Shown here: one piece after another, positions 46,609 to 56,075 of the stretch
How positions within the stretch are numbered: position 1 is the stretch's first letter
Layout: each line of letters begins with the position of its first letter
NCBI GenBank assembly: GCA_964019655.1
Contig: CAXHTR010000005.1
Span: 558,001-622,000 of the forward strand
Reading direction: 5' to 3'
Origin: Perkinsela sp. pyNocScin1
Lineage: Eukaryota; Euglenozoa; Kinetoplastea; Prokinetoplastida; Perkinselidae
Length of the DNA stretch: 64,000 bases
Notes under the pieces: generated by a model
The model's database searches: none
What the model was told of the DNA's origin: nothing
Seen by the model: only the letters and a program-made list of their open reading frames with translations
Made by a program: the position numbers and the translations under genes

Positions 46609-47997
46609 CTATCGGAGCTTGATCGTGATATTTTTTGACGACCGCAGCTGCTTCCCCCGCTCGTTGATGCACTTCTTTATGCCGCTATGAATCAGAAACA
46701 CTGTCTTGAGCTTTCTTGGGAGGGAGCCAAAGTGCACCTCCTCGTTGACGAAGGCGCTGTAGTTCAGGTTGATATACTCAAGCGAGCCAGGGAGCTCTTG
46801 AAGCGAAAGCGTCCCCGTCAGCTTGTTCATGCCGAAATAGAGCTTCTTGACACACTGAGCACCCTTACCGATTTGAAATGTTCCGTCGAGCTTGTTCTCT
46901 GTCATGTCGATCACTTCGAGCTTGTACGGCGTCTTCGTGATTTCAACATCCCCTGTGAAGCCCATGCCCTTCAGCCGGAGCTCACTGTACCAGCCATCCT
47001 CGTGCTTGAGGTCAAGCGGGCCCGAGAAATTGTTCCCGATGAGCCCGAACAAGCGTAGAACTCTCGGGAGCGACTGGATCGATAAGGAATGCGTGAACGC
47101 GTTCTCCTCAAGTTGCAGGACTCGGAGCCTTGTTGGGAGATTTTCGAGGTCGAGGGACCCCTCGAGCTTGTTCTCTGCGACGTCGAACTCCTGCATGTTC
47201 CGCGGTAGCTTGGAGAGATTGAGACTGCCCGTCAGCTCGTTATGGTAGACCTTGAAGAACCACATCTCGCTCGGCAGGTTCGACACATCGATGCTCCCCG
47301 TCAGCTTGTTTGAGGAAAGGTTGAACAGCTTGAGCATCAATGGAAGGCTCGACAGATTTATTGTCCCCGTAAATTCGTTACTGTGGCCAATAAAGGTTTG
47401 AAGGTCCTTTGGGAGGGAGTCCACATTGAGCGTGCCGTAGAATCCGCAGCTGTTCACATCAAAGTTTTCGAGGGTTGGCGGGAGCGCGAGAAGGTCGAGC
47501 GTGGCGACGAATGGCGTTTCCGTTAAGTGCAAAAGGGTCATCCCGGCAGGCAGCTTGTCAAAATTTGTGAGCGCAGTGAACAGCGCGGAGGTGATAGTGA
47601 GCTTTTTTAGCCCTGCTGGGAGACTGCCGAGGTCCGCAGTGCCGTTCAAATTCGAATGGTTCATAGTAAAAATCTCAAGCGCTACCGGCAGGCGTGTGAA
47701 GTCGAAGGAGACATGTTCCTGATAATAGCTGACGTGTATCTGCTGTACAGTAGAGGGCAGCCACTCGATGGCAACTTGGTCAGATCTTGCATTAATGGTA
47801 ACGACCTCACCGTCAGCATTCAGGCGGACGTCTTCCATGTCTGCGATGTCCAAAGGATTGCCGTTTGAATCGTAATATTTTCTACTTTTCGCGTCCTTGA
47901 CAGCGAGCTCCATGAGGGCCTGCTGGGACATCGAGTCGTAGTCGAGGCGACCGAGTGACTCATCAGCTGTGTACACAGCGAAAATAGAGGAAAGCAT
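46609..47997 (-). CDS. LRR protein 21, long class, about 16 repeats
   Basis: 462 aa, ATG at 47997. MLSSIFAVYTADESLGRLDY. N-cap SQQALMELAVKDAKSRKYY ... MEDVRLNADGEVVTINA: the W.GV is MEDV and the final W is lost. Fifteen to sixteen LRRs. Most are regular; two near the middle lack LP (HEDGWYSELRLKGMGFTG and GAQCVKKLYFGMNKLTG). The C-cap differs from the others, ending in a basic RSSKNITIKLR. With the gene at 32325 it is the longest of the family. Confidence 0.93.
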   Translation of the reverse strand: MLSSIFAVYTADESLGRLDYDSMSQQALMELAVKDAKSRKYYDSNGNPLDIADMEDVRLNADGEVVTINARSDQVAIEWLPSTVQQIHVSYYQEHVSFDFTRLPVALEIFTMNHSNLNGTADLGSLPAGLKKLTITSALFTALTNFDKLPAGMTLLHLTETPFVATLDLLALPPTLENFDVNSCGFYGTLNVDSLPKDLQTFIGHSNEFTGTINLSSLPLMLKLFNLSSNKLTGSIDVSNLPSEMWFFKVYHNELTGSLNLSKLPRNMQEFDVAENKLEGSLDLENLPTRLRVLQLEENAFTHSLSIQSLPRVLRLFGLIGNNFSGPLDLKHEDGWYSELRLKGMGFTGDVEITKTPYKLEVIDMTENKLDGTFQIGKGAQCVKKLYFGMNKLTGTLSLQELPGSLEYINLNYSAFVNEEVHFGSLPRKLKTVFLIHSGIKKCINERGKQLRSSKNITIKLR

Positions 47998-48417
47998 TTG
48001 ATAAGGAAATGACGAATCGATTGATAAATGTGCGCATCAGTTGCTAGTGCACTACTCTAGTGAAAATCACGGTTGAAATCATCATCGACGTATGTTCACT
48101 CTGAAAAGGGCTGTATCATTGGCATCTTTAATCGAATGCTGAAGATTTTTCGCTTCCTATTGAAAGCGTGTGTTGAGACGCGAAAAGAGAGGCTAGAATT
48201 TTTGCGAGTCATGCACTGATACCCTACGCACAGCGATAGAGTCGCCCAACGCTTGAATTTTCGCGATAAATTCTACCGAAAGAGCAAACGGTAGTCAAAC
48301 AAGATAGCGAACATTTGAAAAAAAATAGACTCAAAAAACTAACAAAGTTGGAAAATCAAGTCGATGCTTTTTCATCAGCCTTATAGTAATAGCACAGAGA
48401 ATCAAACGCAAATTTCC
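47998..48417. other. Intergenic gap without a recognisable gene
   Basis: 420 bp between two minus-strand genes; nothing recognised. Confidence 0.5.
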
Positions 48418-50697
48418 TTATGTTCTCCGCTGCGCGGGTAAATGCGCAACCGGAACTGCTATGTTGTGCAAATTTGCGTTGTACAGAGCTGCGCCGTGCT
48501 CCACCGCCACCATGACGCCCGGGTGCACGAATTTCGTCGGCCGACGAAGACTTTCAACGAAAGCGCTCAGATTCGGCGCGCCGCCAGACCGCTTCGACAG
48601 CTGGCACATCCAGTGGAATGCACACAGCACGACGTGCGCGGCGGGCGATATCGGCCCATGGAGGCCGAGCGCCGCGAGGAGCATGCGCTCCGTGCTATCG
48701 GCAGCCCGTGGGGCCTCACGCGGGAGTCTGCTCACGATTTTGTTGAGGAGCCACCCCAGGTCGTCCGTCTTCGGGTTGTCTATGACGAAGCACAGGGCTA
48801 TGCGCTCCTTGAGGATGAGGAGCAGGAGCGGAATGGCTGCCTGCTTCTTCGCGAAGACGAGCGTGTTGAGAATTCGGCGGGCGTTCTCGATCCGGTTGTG
48901 GAGGCCCTCGAAGAGCGCAACGATGAGCATCATACCGACGCGGTCGCTCGTGCTCCCCTCTGCGTCTGCGACTTTATCGAAGAGCATCGCCGGGACAACT
49001 TCGTTCACCGACGCCTTGCCGAGCTCCTCCTGGAAGAGGCGCATGCACACGCTCGTTAGAACCCGTGCGAAGTCCCGGTTGCCGCCCTGGAGAATCTGCG
49101 CGATGAGCAGATACTTTTTGATTGTCGCCATGCCTGGGGCGGAGATCGTTTCCTGGAGATGCAGGCAGAGCACCCCGTCAAACGCGTTCGCCGCGTACGC
49201 CTGGAGGAGAAACGTGAAGTCCGAGACGGGCCCCATGTGCGCGTGGTGGAGCACGATGGTGTCTATCTCGTCTGTCCCGTTGGCGATGTTGAAGCGCAGC
49301 GAGAGGTTGCGGAAGGCCTTTTCGGCGGCCATGAAGATCGGCGCGTGTGAGTGCGTTATGGCACCCTCGATGAGCTTGTGCGTTCGGGACATGACGCTGT
49401 GCACGGCGCGCTGGATGTGCGTGGGCAGCTGCATCGCTGTAGGAAACTGAATCGTGAGGAGGTCGTGTGAGAACCTCGAGATGCTGCTCATGGCTGGCCC
49501 AATACTTCCGGTGAGAAGGGCGACCATGAGGACAGTCGCGTTGTACTGCTCGACGAAGTCAAGCATGATGAATTTCCCCTGGAAGTTGATCGCCTGGAAG
49601 AGATAATAGATGGCTGCGCCGACTTTGTTGAGCTTGAGAAGTAAAACTGTGCGCACTGCGAAAAAGTAGCCGAGGTAGCGGTTGGTGGGAAACGCACTGC
49701 TGGGGTTGATGTGGCTCCGTTCCTTTCCGAGGGCATCTGTGCTCGTGTATTGCTCCCGCAGGTAGGTCTCAATGTTCGCGATGGCAGTGTTACACACCTC
49801 GACCATTTTTGTGAGAATGCCGACGCTTGTACCCTCGTTGATGTCTACGCTGAGCGCGCCCAGGTAGCCAAGGTACGTTGCTGGGTTGGTAGTCCACTCT
49901 GGGGACGTCATGAGCTCCTCGTAGAACGCGATGGCGTATTTCTTCGCAGCTTGCGATTCTAAACTGGTGTCTATTTTCCCGTTCGCGACGTCGCGGAGAA
50001 TTTTTTCGACGATGGTGTACTCCCCAGACGCGCGCTCTGGCACAAGAAGCGGCACACTACGCAGCCTGTCGATAAATATGCGCGTGATCACAGTCTTCGC
50101 ATCAAAAGCGCCGCTCGGCGGTGCGTCTCGGACAGCGTCTGGCTTCAAGCTCTGTATGACAGCGGCGTAGTCAACCAGTTCGGCCCGCAGCGAGTGCTCG
50201 ATCTCACGGATGCCCTCAATCTCGCCAGGGATTGTCAAGACGCTCGGTACCGTGAGATCACGCTGGGCGTTATCGCGCGATCCAGCGCTTTGGGCGTTCC
50301 GATAGAGCTGGAGCATCGTGTCCAGGTATGACGTGACGCGATTTACATTATCTGCTGCGTCTTGCTCGTGCTTCTGCTCGTGTAGCTTTTGCTCATTGAT
50401 CTGGAAAAATCCAGAGGTGGAGATGTCCAAGGGGTTGGGCAGCGCCGTCTCTTCTAAAATTGATACGGCGTAGATGCCATGGGGCTTCTCACCGATTTGG
50501 CTGACCACCGTGGGGACATGATGCTGTGTGGCTGGCATTTCCGCAGGGGCCTGCACTGGCTGCTCTTCGCGAACGGCGCTCGTGTTTACGCGCGCTTTGT
50601 CTTGGTTTTCTTTCTTTGCTTTTTCGATTTGTAAGCGGAGAAATGACGGATGTGTCCATCCTGGCCGCGCCGGGGGGTTGGAACTCGCTTCAGACAT
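48418..50697 (-). CDS. Large alpha-helical protein, possibly a Nup93/NIC96-type nucleoporin
   Basis: 759 aa from the ATG at 50697; the longer frame to 50841 adds a translation of AT-rich leader. The first 130 residues are polar and Pro/Gln-rich with short charged helices. The remaining 620 look like a continuous alpha-solenoid (for example GAAIYYLFQAINFQGKFIML and LFEGLHNRIENARRILNTL). This plan, head plus solenoid of about 750 residues, is that of NIC96/Nup93 scaffolds, but no diagnostic motif can be confirmed by eye; other solenoid complexes remain possible. Strong C/G third positions. No signal, no membrane helix. Confidence 0.78.
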   Translation of the reverse strand: MSEASSNPPARPGWTHPSFLRLQIEKAKKENQDKARVNTSAVREEQPVQAPAEMPATQHHVPTVVSQIGEKPHGIYAVSILEETALPNPLDISTSGFFQINEQKLHEQKHEQDAADNVNRVTSYLDTMLQLYRNAQSAGSRDNAQRDLTVPSVLTIPGEIEGIREIEHSLRAELVDYAAVIQSLKPDAVRDAPPSGAFDAKTVITRIFIDRLRSVPLLVPERASGEYTIVEKILRDVANGKIDTSLESQAAKKYAIAFYEELMTSPEWTTNPATYLGYLGALSVDINEGTSVGILTKMVEVCNTAIANIETYLREQYTSTDALGKERSHINPSSAFPTNRYLGYFFAVRTVLLLKLNKVGAAIYYLFQAINFQGKFIMLDFVEQYNATVLMVALLTGSIGPAMSSISRFSHDLLTIQFPTAMQLPTHIQRAVHSVMSRTHKLIEGAITHSHAPIFMAAEKAFRNLSLRFNIANGTDEIDTIVLHHAHMGPVSDFTFLLQAYAANAFDGVLCLHLQETISAPGMATIKKYLLIAQILQGGNRDFARVLTSVCMRLFQEELGKASVNEVVPAMLFDKVADAEGSTSDRVGMMLIVALFEGLHNRIENARRILNTLVFAKKQAAIPLLLLILKERIALCFVIDNPKTDDLGWLLNKIVSRLPREAPRAADSTERMLLAALGLHGPISPAAHVVLCAFHWMCQLSKRSGGAPNLSAFVESLRRPTKFVHPGVMVAVEHGAALYNANLHNIAVPVAHLPAQRRT

Positions 50698-50819
50698 TGA
50701 AAAGATGAAAATATACGTAATGTATGGCGTCCTATTATGAAAAAGTAGATTTCCCCTGAAAATGATACAGCTAAATGCATTAAAGCTACACAGGTATGGC
50801 TCTTTTATATAAAATTCAC

Positions 50820-51676
50820 TTATCCAACAAGAGGCAGCCACCCTCCATTGAGTATACGATCTTCATGCGGGTGCGGATCCCCGTTCTCATCAATGACTTT
50901 AGTGCAGTTATTCCCCCGCAGCATTAGGGTCTTTGCATACTTTCGATAGACAGTGGCAACCCCTTCGAAATTGTTTTTGTTTGCTGTTATTTCTGTCAAT
51001 GTCTCTGGGACGTCAAGAATTTTGAATTCCCCGCAAAATCCGTTACTACCCAAGCATATACTGACCATAGCACGAGGTAGGTTGTCAAAGCATAGCTCGC
51101 CACTGAATTGATTGACCTCGAGATCTAAATGAGAGAGTGACACTGGAAGCTTGTCGAGCACAACGCTTCCAGAAAGTTGATTTTGCTGAACGTAAAGCTC
51201 TTCGAGGTGCTCAGGAAGTGATGTCAAGTCACATTCCCCACAGAAAAAATTGAATGCGATATTCATGATGCGCAGAGCTGCAGGCAGTTGGCACATATCC
51301 ACAGTCCCTGTCAGCGTGTTTTGCTGCGCTCTCAAGATTTCGAGATTATTGGGAAGTCCATGGGTCTCTAAGCTTCCCTCCAGAGCGCTGTAAGACGCTT
51401 GAAAGCTAGTAACAGTGGTAGGTATGTATGAAAATGCCGCCCTTCCGCCCGCACATCCAAGAAGCTTGATATTCGTGATAACATTGTCGTCGTTGCATGT
51501 TACGATCCGCCAATTGCAAACATCATGATATGAGCCATGTTCATCTTGAAGTATTTTTTTAATTTCTCTGCCAGACCATCGGCAAAAATTTCCATAATAG
51601 TCTGTTGTGAGAGCGAGTGTATGTCAACTCGGCCAAGGAGATCGTCAGCTGCCAGAGCGAAATGATAAAAACACAT
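50820..51676 (-). pseudogene. LRR protein 22, long class, one frameshift
   Basis: The ATG at 51676 opens MCFYHFALAADDLLGRVD, then SQQTIMEIFADGLAEKLKK. At 51554-51560 the coding strand has seven A, and the frame must move by -1 (equal to one extra A) to continue as ILQDEHGSYHDVCNWRIVTC and on through about eight LRRs to the stop at 50820. The distal part has a normal C-cap (TKVIDENGDPHPHEDRIL). No other lesion. The heptamer is A-AAA-AAA in the upstream frame, a classic slip sequence, so recoding, a sequence error or a fresh mutation are all open. Confidence 0.82.
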
Positions 51677-51803
51677 GGAGCGTAAACAAGAAGGCTAAAA
51701 ATAAAAGATGCTTTGTATGCGTCAAAAAGGGGAGTTGGAATATTCTTTATGCATTATAATCCGGCGTCTGCATGCGCGACGCTCATGGGTCTGAGCATTT
51801 TCA

Positions 51804-52901
51804 TTACTGAATGACACACGTTTGACTACGATCATTGGAATCTATCTTTATACGAGGATCGCTTTGCCACCCAAGCCACGCATCCGCTTGTGCTACTGCG
51901 TCGATAGGATTACCGGTAAGATTTATTTCAGCAACACCTACTGGAACAGTACCGACACGCACTTTTCCATGAAACTGATTACCTTGAAGCTCGAGGATTG
52001 TTAAGGCTTGCGGAAAGCTAAGGATTTCGAGCTCCCCGGCAAAATCGTTATCAGCAAGCCGTAGTTCCTTGAAGAAAGTCAATTTTTCAAGACCATTTAG
52101 ATCAAGGCTAGCGCCAAGATCATTTTTGCTCACGTCTAGTATCATTATTGATTTCGGTAGCTTTCCAATCACTAAATTTCCAAAGAAGCGATTGTTAGCG
52201 AGATGAAGTCTTCGTAAATTTTGAGGCAAAAGCTGAAGCGTTATGGAGCCTGTAAGCTGGTTGCTTGACAAGTGAAGTGTACCAAGCTGAGGAGGTAGCT
52301 CCCCCCATGACAGTGATCCGCAGAAAGCATTATGGTGAAGATAAATGCTTTTCATTCCGCGCGGGAAATTTTTAAAGATAATACTGCCATCGAGATGATT
52401 CTTGGATAAATTTATGTGCAAGAGCGAGCTTGGCAGTGAGCGCAGATCTAAATATCCACCAAGGTTATTTTCATGAAGCTCAATCTCTTTTAAGAACGGC
52501 GAAAGTTCGGTTAAATCTATCGATCCCGCAATGCTGCAGTCGTATATGATGATGCTCTCTAAGCTAATTGGACTATCGCGAAATTGAATTGATCCTTTGA
52601 TAGTCGATGAAGAAATACATAAATATTGTATAGTTTGCGGAAGCCACCGAAGGTCAAGCGCAACGTGCCCCTTTTTCGAACCGATGGTGCGATCATCCCA
52701 AATAATAGATGTCACCTGTCCGACGCTGTTGCACTCCACTTCGCTCCAGCGTTCAATGTCATAAAAATTTCCGTGCTTATCAAGCATTCCGTCCTTCGTC
52801 TCGAATGCTTCTACAAGAGTTTCCATCAGTGATTGCTGTGACATTGATTTTTCGATTTCTACGAGCACATCGCTGGCAAAAAGAACAAGAGGATACTGCA
52901 T
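51804..52901 (-). CDS. LRR protein 23, long class
   Basis: 365 aa, ATG at 52901. MQYPLVLFASDVLVEIE leader; the usual GRV after it is missing. N-cap SQQSLMETLVEAFETKDGM ... WSEVECNSVGQVTSIIW. Eleven LRRs (WLPQTI, DSPISL, ELSPFL, SLPSSL, NFPRGM, ELPPQL, LLPQNL, KLPKSI, GLEKLT, SFPQAL, TVPVGV), of which the ninth is irregular and longer. C-cap DAVAQADAWLGWQSDPRIKI contains two extra Trp. A/T-rich codons. Confidence 0.92.
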   Translation of the reverse strand: MQYPLVLFASDVLVEIEKSMSQQSLMETLVEAFETKDGMLDKHGNFYDIERWSEVECNSVGQVTSIIWDDRTIGSKKGHVALDLRWLPQTIQYLCISSSTIKGSIQFRDSPISLESIIIYDCSIAGSIDLTELSPFLKEIELHENNLGGYLDLRSLPSSLLHINLSKNHLDGSIIFKNFPRGMKSIYLHHNAFCGSLSWGELPPQLGTLHLSSNQLTGSITLQLLPQNLRRLHLANNRFFGNLVIGKLPKSIMILDVSKNDLGASLDLNGLEKLTFFKELRLADNDFAGELEILSFPQALTILELQGNQFHGKVRVGTVPVGVAEINLTGNPIDAVAQADAWLGWQSDPRIKIDSNDRSQTCVIQ

Positions 52902-52986
52902 TGTGGGGACAAAGATCAGAAAGTATGAGATAGTATCGAGGCAGGAATTTTAGTATGAAATACATAGAAAATCTGAAACGCAAACA

Positions 52987-53685
52987 TCATTCGACTAAGA
53001 TACCACAACCCATGCCAGGATGACCCTTCGCAGCTTTAAGCCCTCTGATATTATTTCCTAGTAAATTCAGTGTACGCAGTGATGGAGGAACATCTTTATT
53101 AAGTATTTCACAGTCAAATTTATTGTTTGCAAGCCATAGCTCTTCAAGCGACGACGGCACTGATGAAATGTCCAGTAGGCCCGATAGTGAGTTTTCACAG
53201 AGGTTTATGTGTCTGAGCGAAGATGGAATTTCTCTGAAAGATAGGGTTCCGTGTAGAAGATTATTGCGTGCTTTTAGAGCCACTATGCTCGATGGAAGGG
53301 AGTTAAGCTCGACACAGCCTTCAATTTTGTTCCACGATATGAAGAAAATTTCTATGAGATCCGGAAGTTTCTCAGTATGTAGAGTACCATGAAGCATCTC
53401 TTGTGTGATATTGAATTTGAGAAGACTATGAGGAAGGAAGTCTAGATTGATGAAACCATCCATATGGAACATTGGGCTATAATGCCAGTCGATATGCGTG
53501 ATGCTTCCATTGTTATCGCAGGTTACCCCAGTCCATAAGTGAAATGGCAAATACTCGCCAGTGCCAGCTTTGATACTCGTATCGACTATAATATCTGCCA
53601 CAAGAATCTCCATGAGTGCTTGCTGGGGCAAAAGATTCGGATGGGGTCTAGATATACAGTGTTCTGAGGAAAGAAAAGCATACAT
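52987..53685 (-). CDS. LRR protein 24, long-class N-cap with six repeats
   Basis: 232 aa from the ATG at 53685 (a GTG-started extension reaches 53745). MYAFLSSEHCISRPHPNL: poorly hydrophobic. N-cap PQQALMEILVADIIVDTSI ... WTGVTCDNNGSITHIDW. Six LRRs (FLPHSL, KLPDLI, SLPSSI, EIPSSL, SVPSSL, DVPPSL). It ends soon after the last repeat with IRGLKAAKGHPGMG, so the C-cap is degenerate. 85 bp upstream of LRR 23 on the same strand. A/T-rich codons. Confidence 0.88.
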   Translation of the reverse strand: MYAFLSSEHCISRPHPNLLPQQALMEILVADIIVDTSIKAGTGEYLPFHLWTGVTCDNNGSITHIDWHYSPMFHMDGFINLDFLPHSLLKFNITQEMLHGTLHTEKLPDLIEIFFISWNKIEGCVELNSLPSSIVALKARNNLLHGTLSFREIPSSLRHINLCENSLSGLLDISSVPSSLEELWLANNKFDCEILNKDVPPSLRTLNLLGNNIRGLKAAKGHPGMGCGILVE

Positions 53686-54427
53686 TCTCAGATTGAAGCA
53701 ATAAGGACAAAGGTATTTTTCATGGGATTCCTTTCGAAGGCACACAAGAAGAAATAGAGGAAAGGGTGTTTAAACTTCTCGAGTGTTTTTTTTTTATAGA
53801 AATGGCCTTCTAGAAAATCATCCTAAAATCCCTATTTAGTAGCACTTGTGATACATCATCAGTATGATTATGTCGGCCATTTTTTAGTATGTCTTACAAA
53901 AAAATTATCAATTGTGCGTACTAAATTTACGATCCTCAAAAAGAAAGATCCCACGTTTTTAAATTTGTTTCAATATTGAGCCTCTAGAACGACGGATTTC
54001 CATGTCACGAAAAGTATGTTTTTATTAGCTTCTATACGCTCTTTCAGCTACGTGATGATTCACGATTTCAGTCTTATTACATTTTCTATATGGAGTTGCA
54101 TCGATGAAGTTCCATATTTGTCTTAATCTCTTGAGGATTATTCATAATCTAGTAGATAGTCCACGATGCGTATACGCACACTGAGCAAAAATTTCAAACA
54201 CCGCTATACGACGCACTGGTTACTCTTTTTCATATAATCCCAGCAATAAATCCCCTTTCCATTATCGAGCGATCAAACTCTAAGTTCGATCTCATCTGCG
54301 AATTAATGATAACAATATTACCAAGTTCAGAATACTCATGCACTCGCACTGTTAAAAAGACTAGACTTTGTGCCTCTTTCGAAGCTAAAGAATGATTACG
54401 CTTATTTACTACAGGTATAGCCCATTG

Positions 54428-54643
54428 GCTCAGGTATCTTGGCCTAGGAAGCTCAAGTAGTTTGGGACAGTCAGGTAGTTTCACCTGGTCGCAGGACAGT
54501 CAGGTAGTCTGACCGTAAAATTTCAGGCAGATAGACTGACGAAAAATTAAAAGCTCAAGTAGTTTGACCTCAAAAGTTTAAGTTGTTTGTCTGGAAAGCT
54601 CAGGTTGCTGAAATGGGGCCAGAATGAGGTCGAACCACTTGAG
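54428..54643. repeat. Degenerate tandem array of a CTCAAGTAGTTTGACC-like unit
   Basis: At least eight related units, irregularly spaced by 18-31 bp: ctcaggtatcttggcc (54429), ctcaagtagtttgg (54452), gtcaggtagtttcacc (54470), gtcaggtagtctgacc (54499), ttcaggcagatagactgac (54522), ctcaagtagtttgacc (54554), agtttaagttgtttgtct (54575) and ctcaggttgctg (54599). An inverted copy, ggtcgaaccacttgag, ends the array at 54628-54643. Function unknown; possibly the inside of a decayed transposon. Confidence 0.65.
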
Positions 54644-54870
54644 TGTTCGGCCATGGAATGCTTTTCTTTTAGGATTTAGTAGAGAAACGTACAGACAGTG
54701 ATGAAAATCGGAATTGGCACGAATAGATGCTTCTGATGGGCGCATTGGTACTTATGTCTTAGATCTAAGCTCTAAGATATGCCATGTTTACTAAGTTCGC
54801 TTAGAATTCAAAAAATTCGGAAATTAGAAAGTACCTTTCTGAAACCTTTCATGATCATCTAAAAAGCCTT

Positions 54871-54940
54871 CGTACGTACAAGGCTTCATATAAGGCAGGG
54901 GAGAAGGGATTCTAAATTGTGAAAAATCACTGAAACCCTG
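54871..54940. mobile_element. Relic end of the hAT-like MITE family
   Basis: Similar to the reverse complement of 35286-35353: shared blocks aggggaraaggg, tcttaatt-like, and atcactgaaaccctg, ending in the terminal TGAAACCCTG. The next 8 bp, atctagat, fit nTnnnnAn. The opposite end and matching target copy were not found, so the copy is truncated or rearranged. Confidence 0.5.
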
Positions 54941-55241
54941 ATCTAGATTGATCTATTTCAATTGTACATTGTAAGTTTGCTCTAGGACGTCTCTTTAATG
55001 AGAGCATCGAGAGCATGTGGAACGAGCTCGCAAGAGTGCAGTGTGCCTAGGGAACTACTTGCTTACCTCAGGACCTCAACATTACTGAATCTTGCCAAAT
55101 TTAATGAAATTTATGATTGAACTCAAATATTAGTACAAGGTGCCGGATATGAGTCATGTATCGTCAACTTCTATCCTTTTGTTAGTATATCCTTCCTATT
55201 TATCTCTCTTTCCGTCTAATCTCAATCTCTTCAAAGACTAA

Positions 55242-56075
55242 ATGTTCAAGCTTCTCACTGTCGATCCCGCCCTTGGCCGCCCAGACAAGGCCTCGCTCTC
55301 CCAGCAGACCCAGATGGAGCTCCTTGTGGCTGGCACTAGCGATCTCACCAAAAAGAAACTCTTCTTCGACGCCAGCGGTACATTCAAAGACATTTCTGAG
55401 TGGGGCGACAGCATCACGCTCGACGCTGACGGCAACGTGCAGAAAATTCAGTTCATCGGTGACTTTACGGACGCCGGCTCGCTCGACCTCCAGTGGCTGC
55501 CTGAGACTGTCACTTTAGTCAAAGGCGTCATATGCAAGCTTTTTGGTACTGTGCAGCTCGAGGGCCTCCCCGATACGCTTAGTGTGCTCAACTTCTCGAA
55601 AAATCAGCTGACCGGCTCTGTCAACCTGCGAAGTCTCCCACCCGCCCTCGTAGAGCTCACCCTCGATACGAACATGCTCTCGGGGGAAATCGACCTCACG
55701 CAGATGCCAGCGACGCTCGAGAAGCTCCACCTCGGCGATAACGAGCTCACGGGGCCCGTGGATCTGACGAGCCTCCCGCGCGACCTCCGCATGCTGTGGC
55801 TCTATGGCAACCAGCTGAGCGGGACAATCGACTGCAGCGCGCTCCGCAAGCCCCTTGGGTCGCTTTGGATGAGCCGGAACGCTTTTGAGGGCTCGCTGCA
55901 CCTCGCGAAGCTACCAGCATCGCTCTCCACCGTCGACTTTTCGCACAACGCCTTCTCGGGCAAGGCAGTAGTCGCCCCCAAGGCTTGGCGCCGGGTCACG
56001 CTGACAAACAGCGGCATCGAGGGTCTCGTCGATGTCAACGGGCAGGAGGTCAGTGACAGCACGATTGTGCTTTGA
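55242..56075 (+). CDS. LRR protein 25, long class
   Basis: 277 aa. The ATG at 55242 is directly preceded by an in-frame TAA, so the short leader MFKLLTVDPALGRPD is real: there are only six hydrophobic residues. N-cap SQQTQMELLVAGTSDLTKK ... WGDSITLDADGNVQKIQF. Seven LRRs with C/G-rich codons (WLPETV, GLPDTL, SLPPAL, QMPATL, SLPRDL, ALRKPL, KLPASL). C-cap IEGLVDVNGQEVSDSTIVL. If it enters the secretory route at all, the signal must be unusual. Confidence 0.92.
   Translation: MFKLLTVDPALGRPDKASLSQQTQMELLVAGTSDLTKKKLFFDASGTFKDISEWGDSITLDADGNVQKIQFIGDFTDAGSLDLQWLPETVTLVKGVICKLFGTVQLEGLPDTLSVLNFSKNQLTGSVNLRSLPPALVELTLDTNMLSGEIDLTQMPATLEKLHLGDNELTGPVDLTSLPRDLRMLWLYGNQLSGTIDCSALRKPLGSLWMSRNAFEGSLHLAKLPASLSTVDFSHNAFSGKAVVAPKAWRRVTLTNSGIEGLVDVNGQEVSDSTIVL

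Larger units (their letters stand above)
53686..55241. other. Longest gene-free stretch, repeat-bearing
   Basis: 1.56 kb between divergent LRR genes 24 and 25. No protein or RNA gene recognised. It holds the degenerate repeat array at 54428-54643 and the hAT-like relic end at 54871-54940 (separate entries). Confidence 0.6.

Noticed and set aside
48461-49450. 329-aa plus-strand frame over the solenoid gene
   Set aside because: Biased R/S/A composition without domains, and opposite a better frame with a helical-protein pattern. Treated as a shadow.
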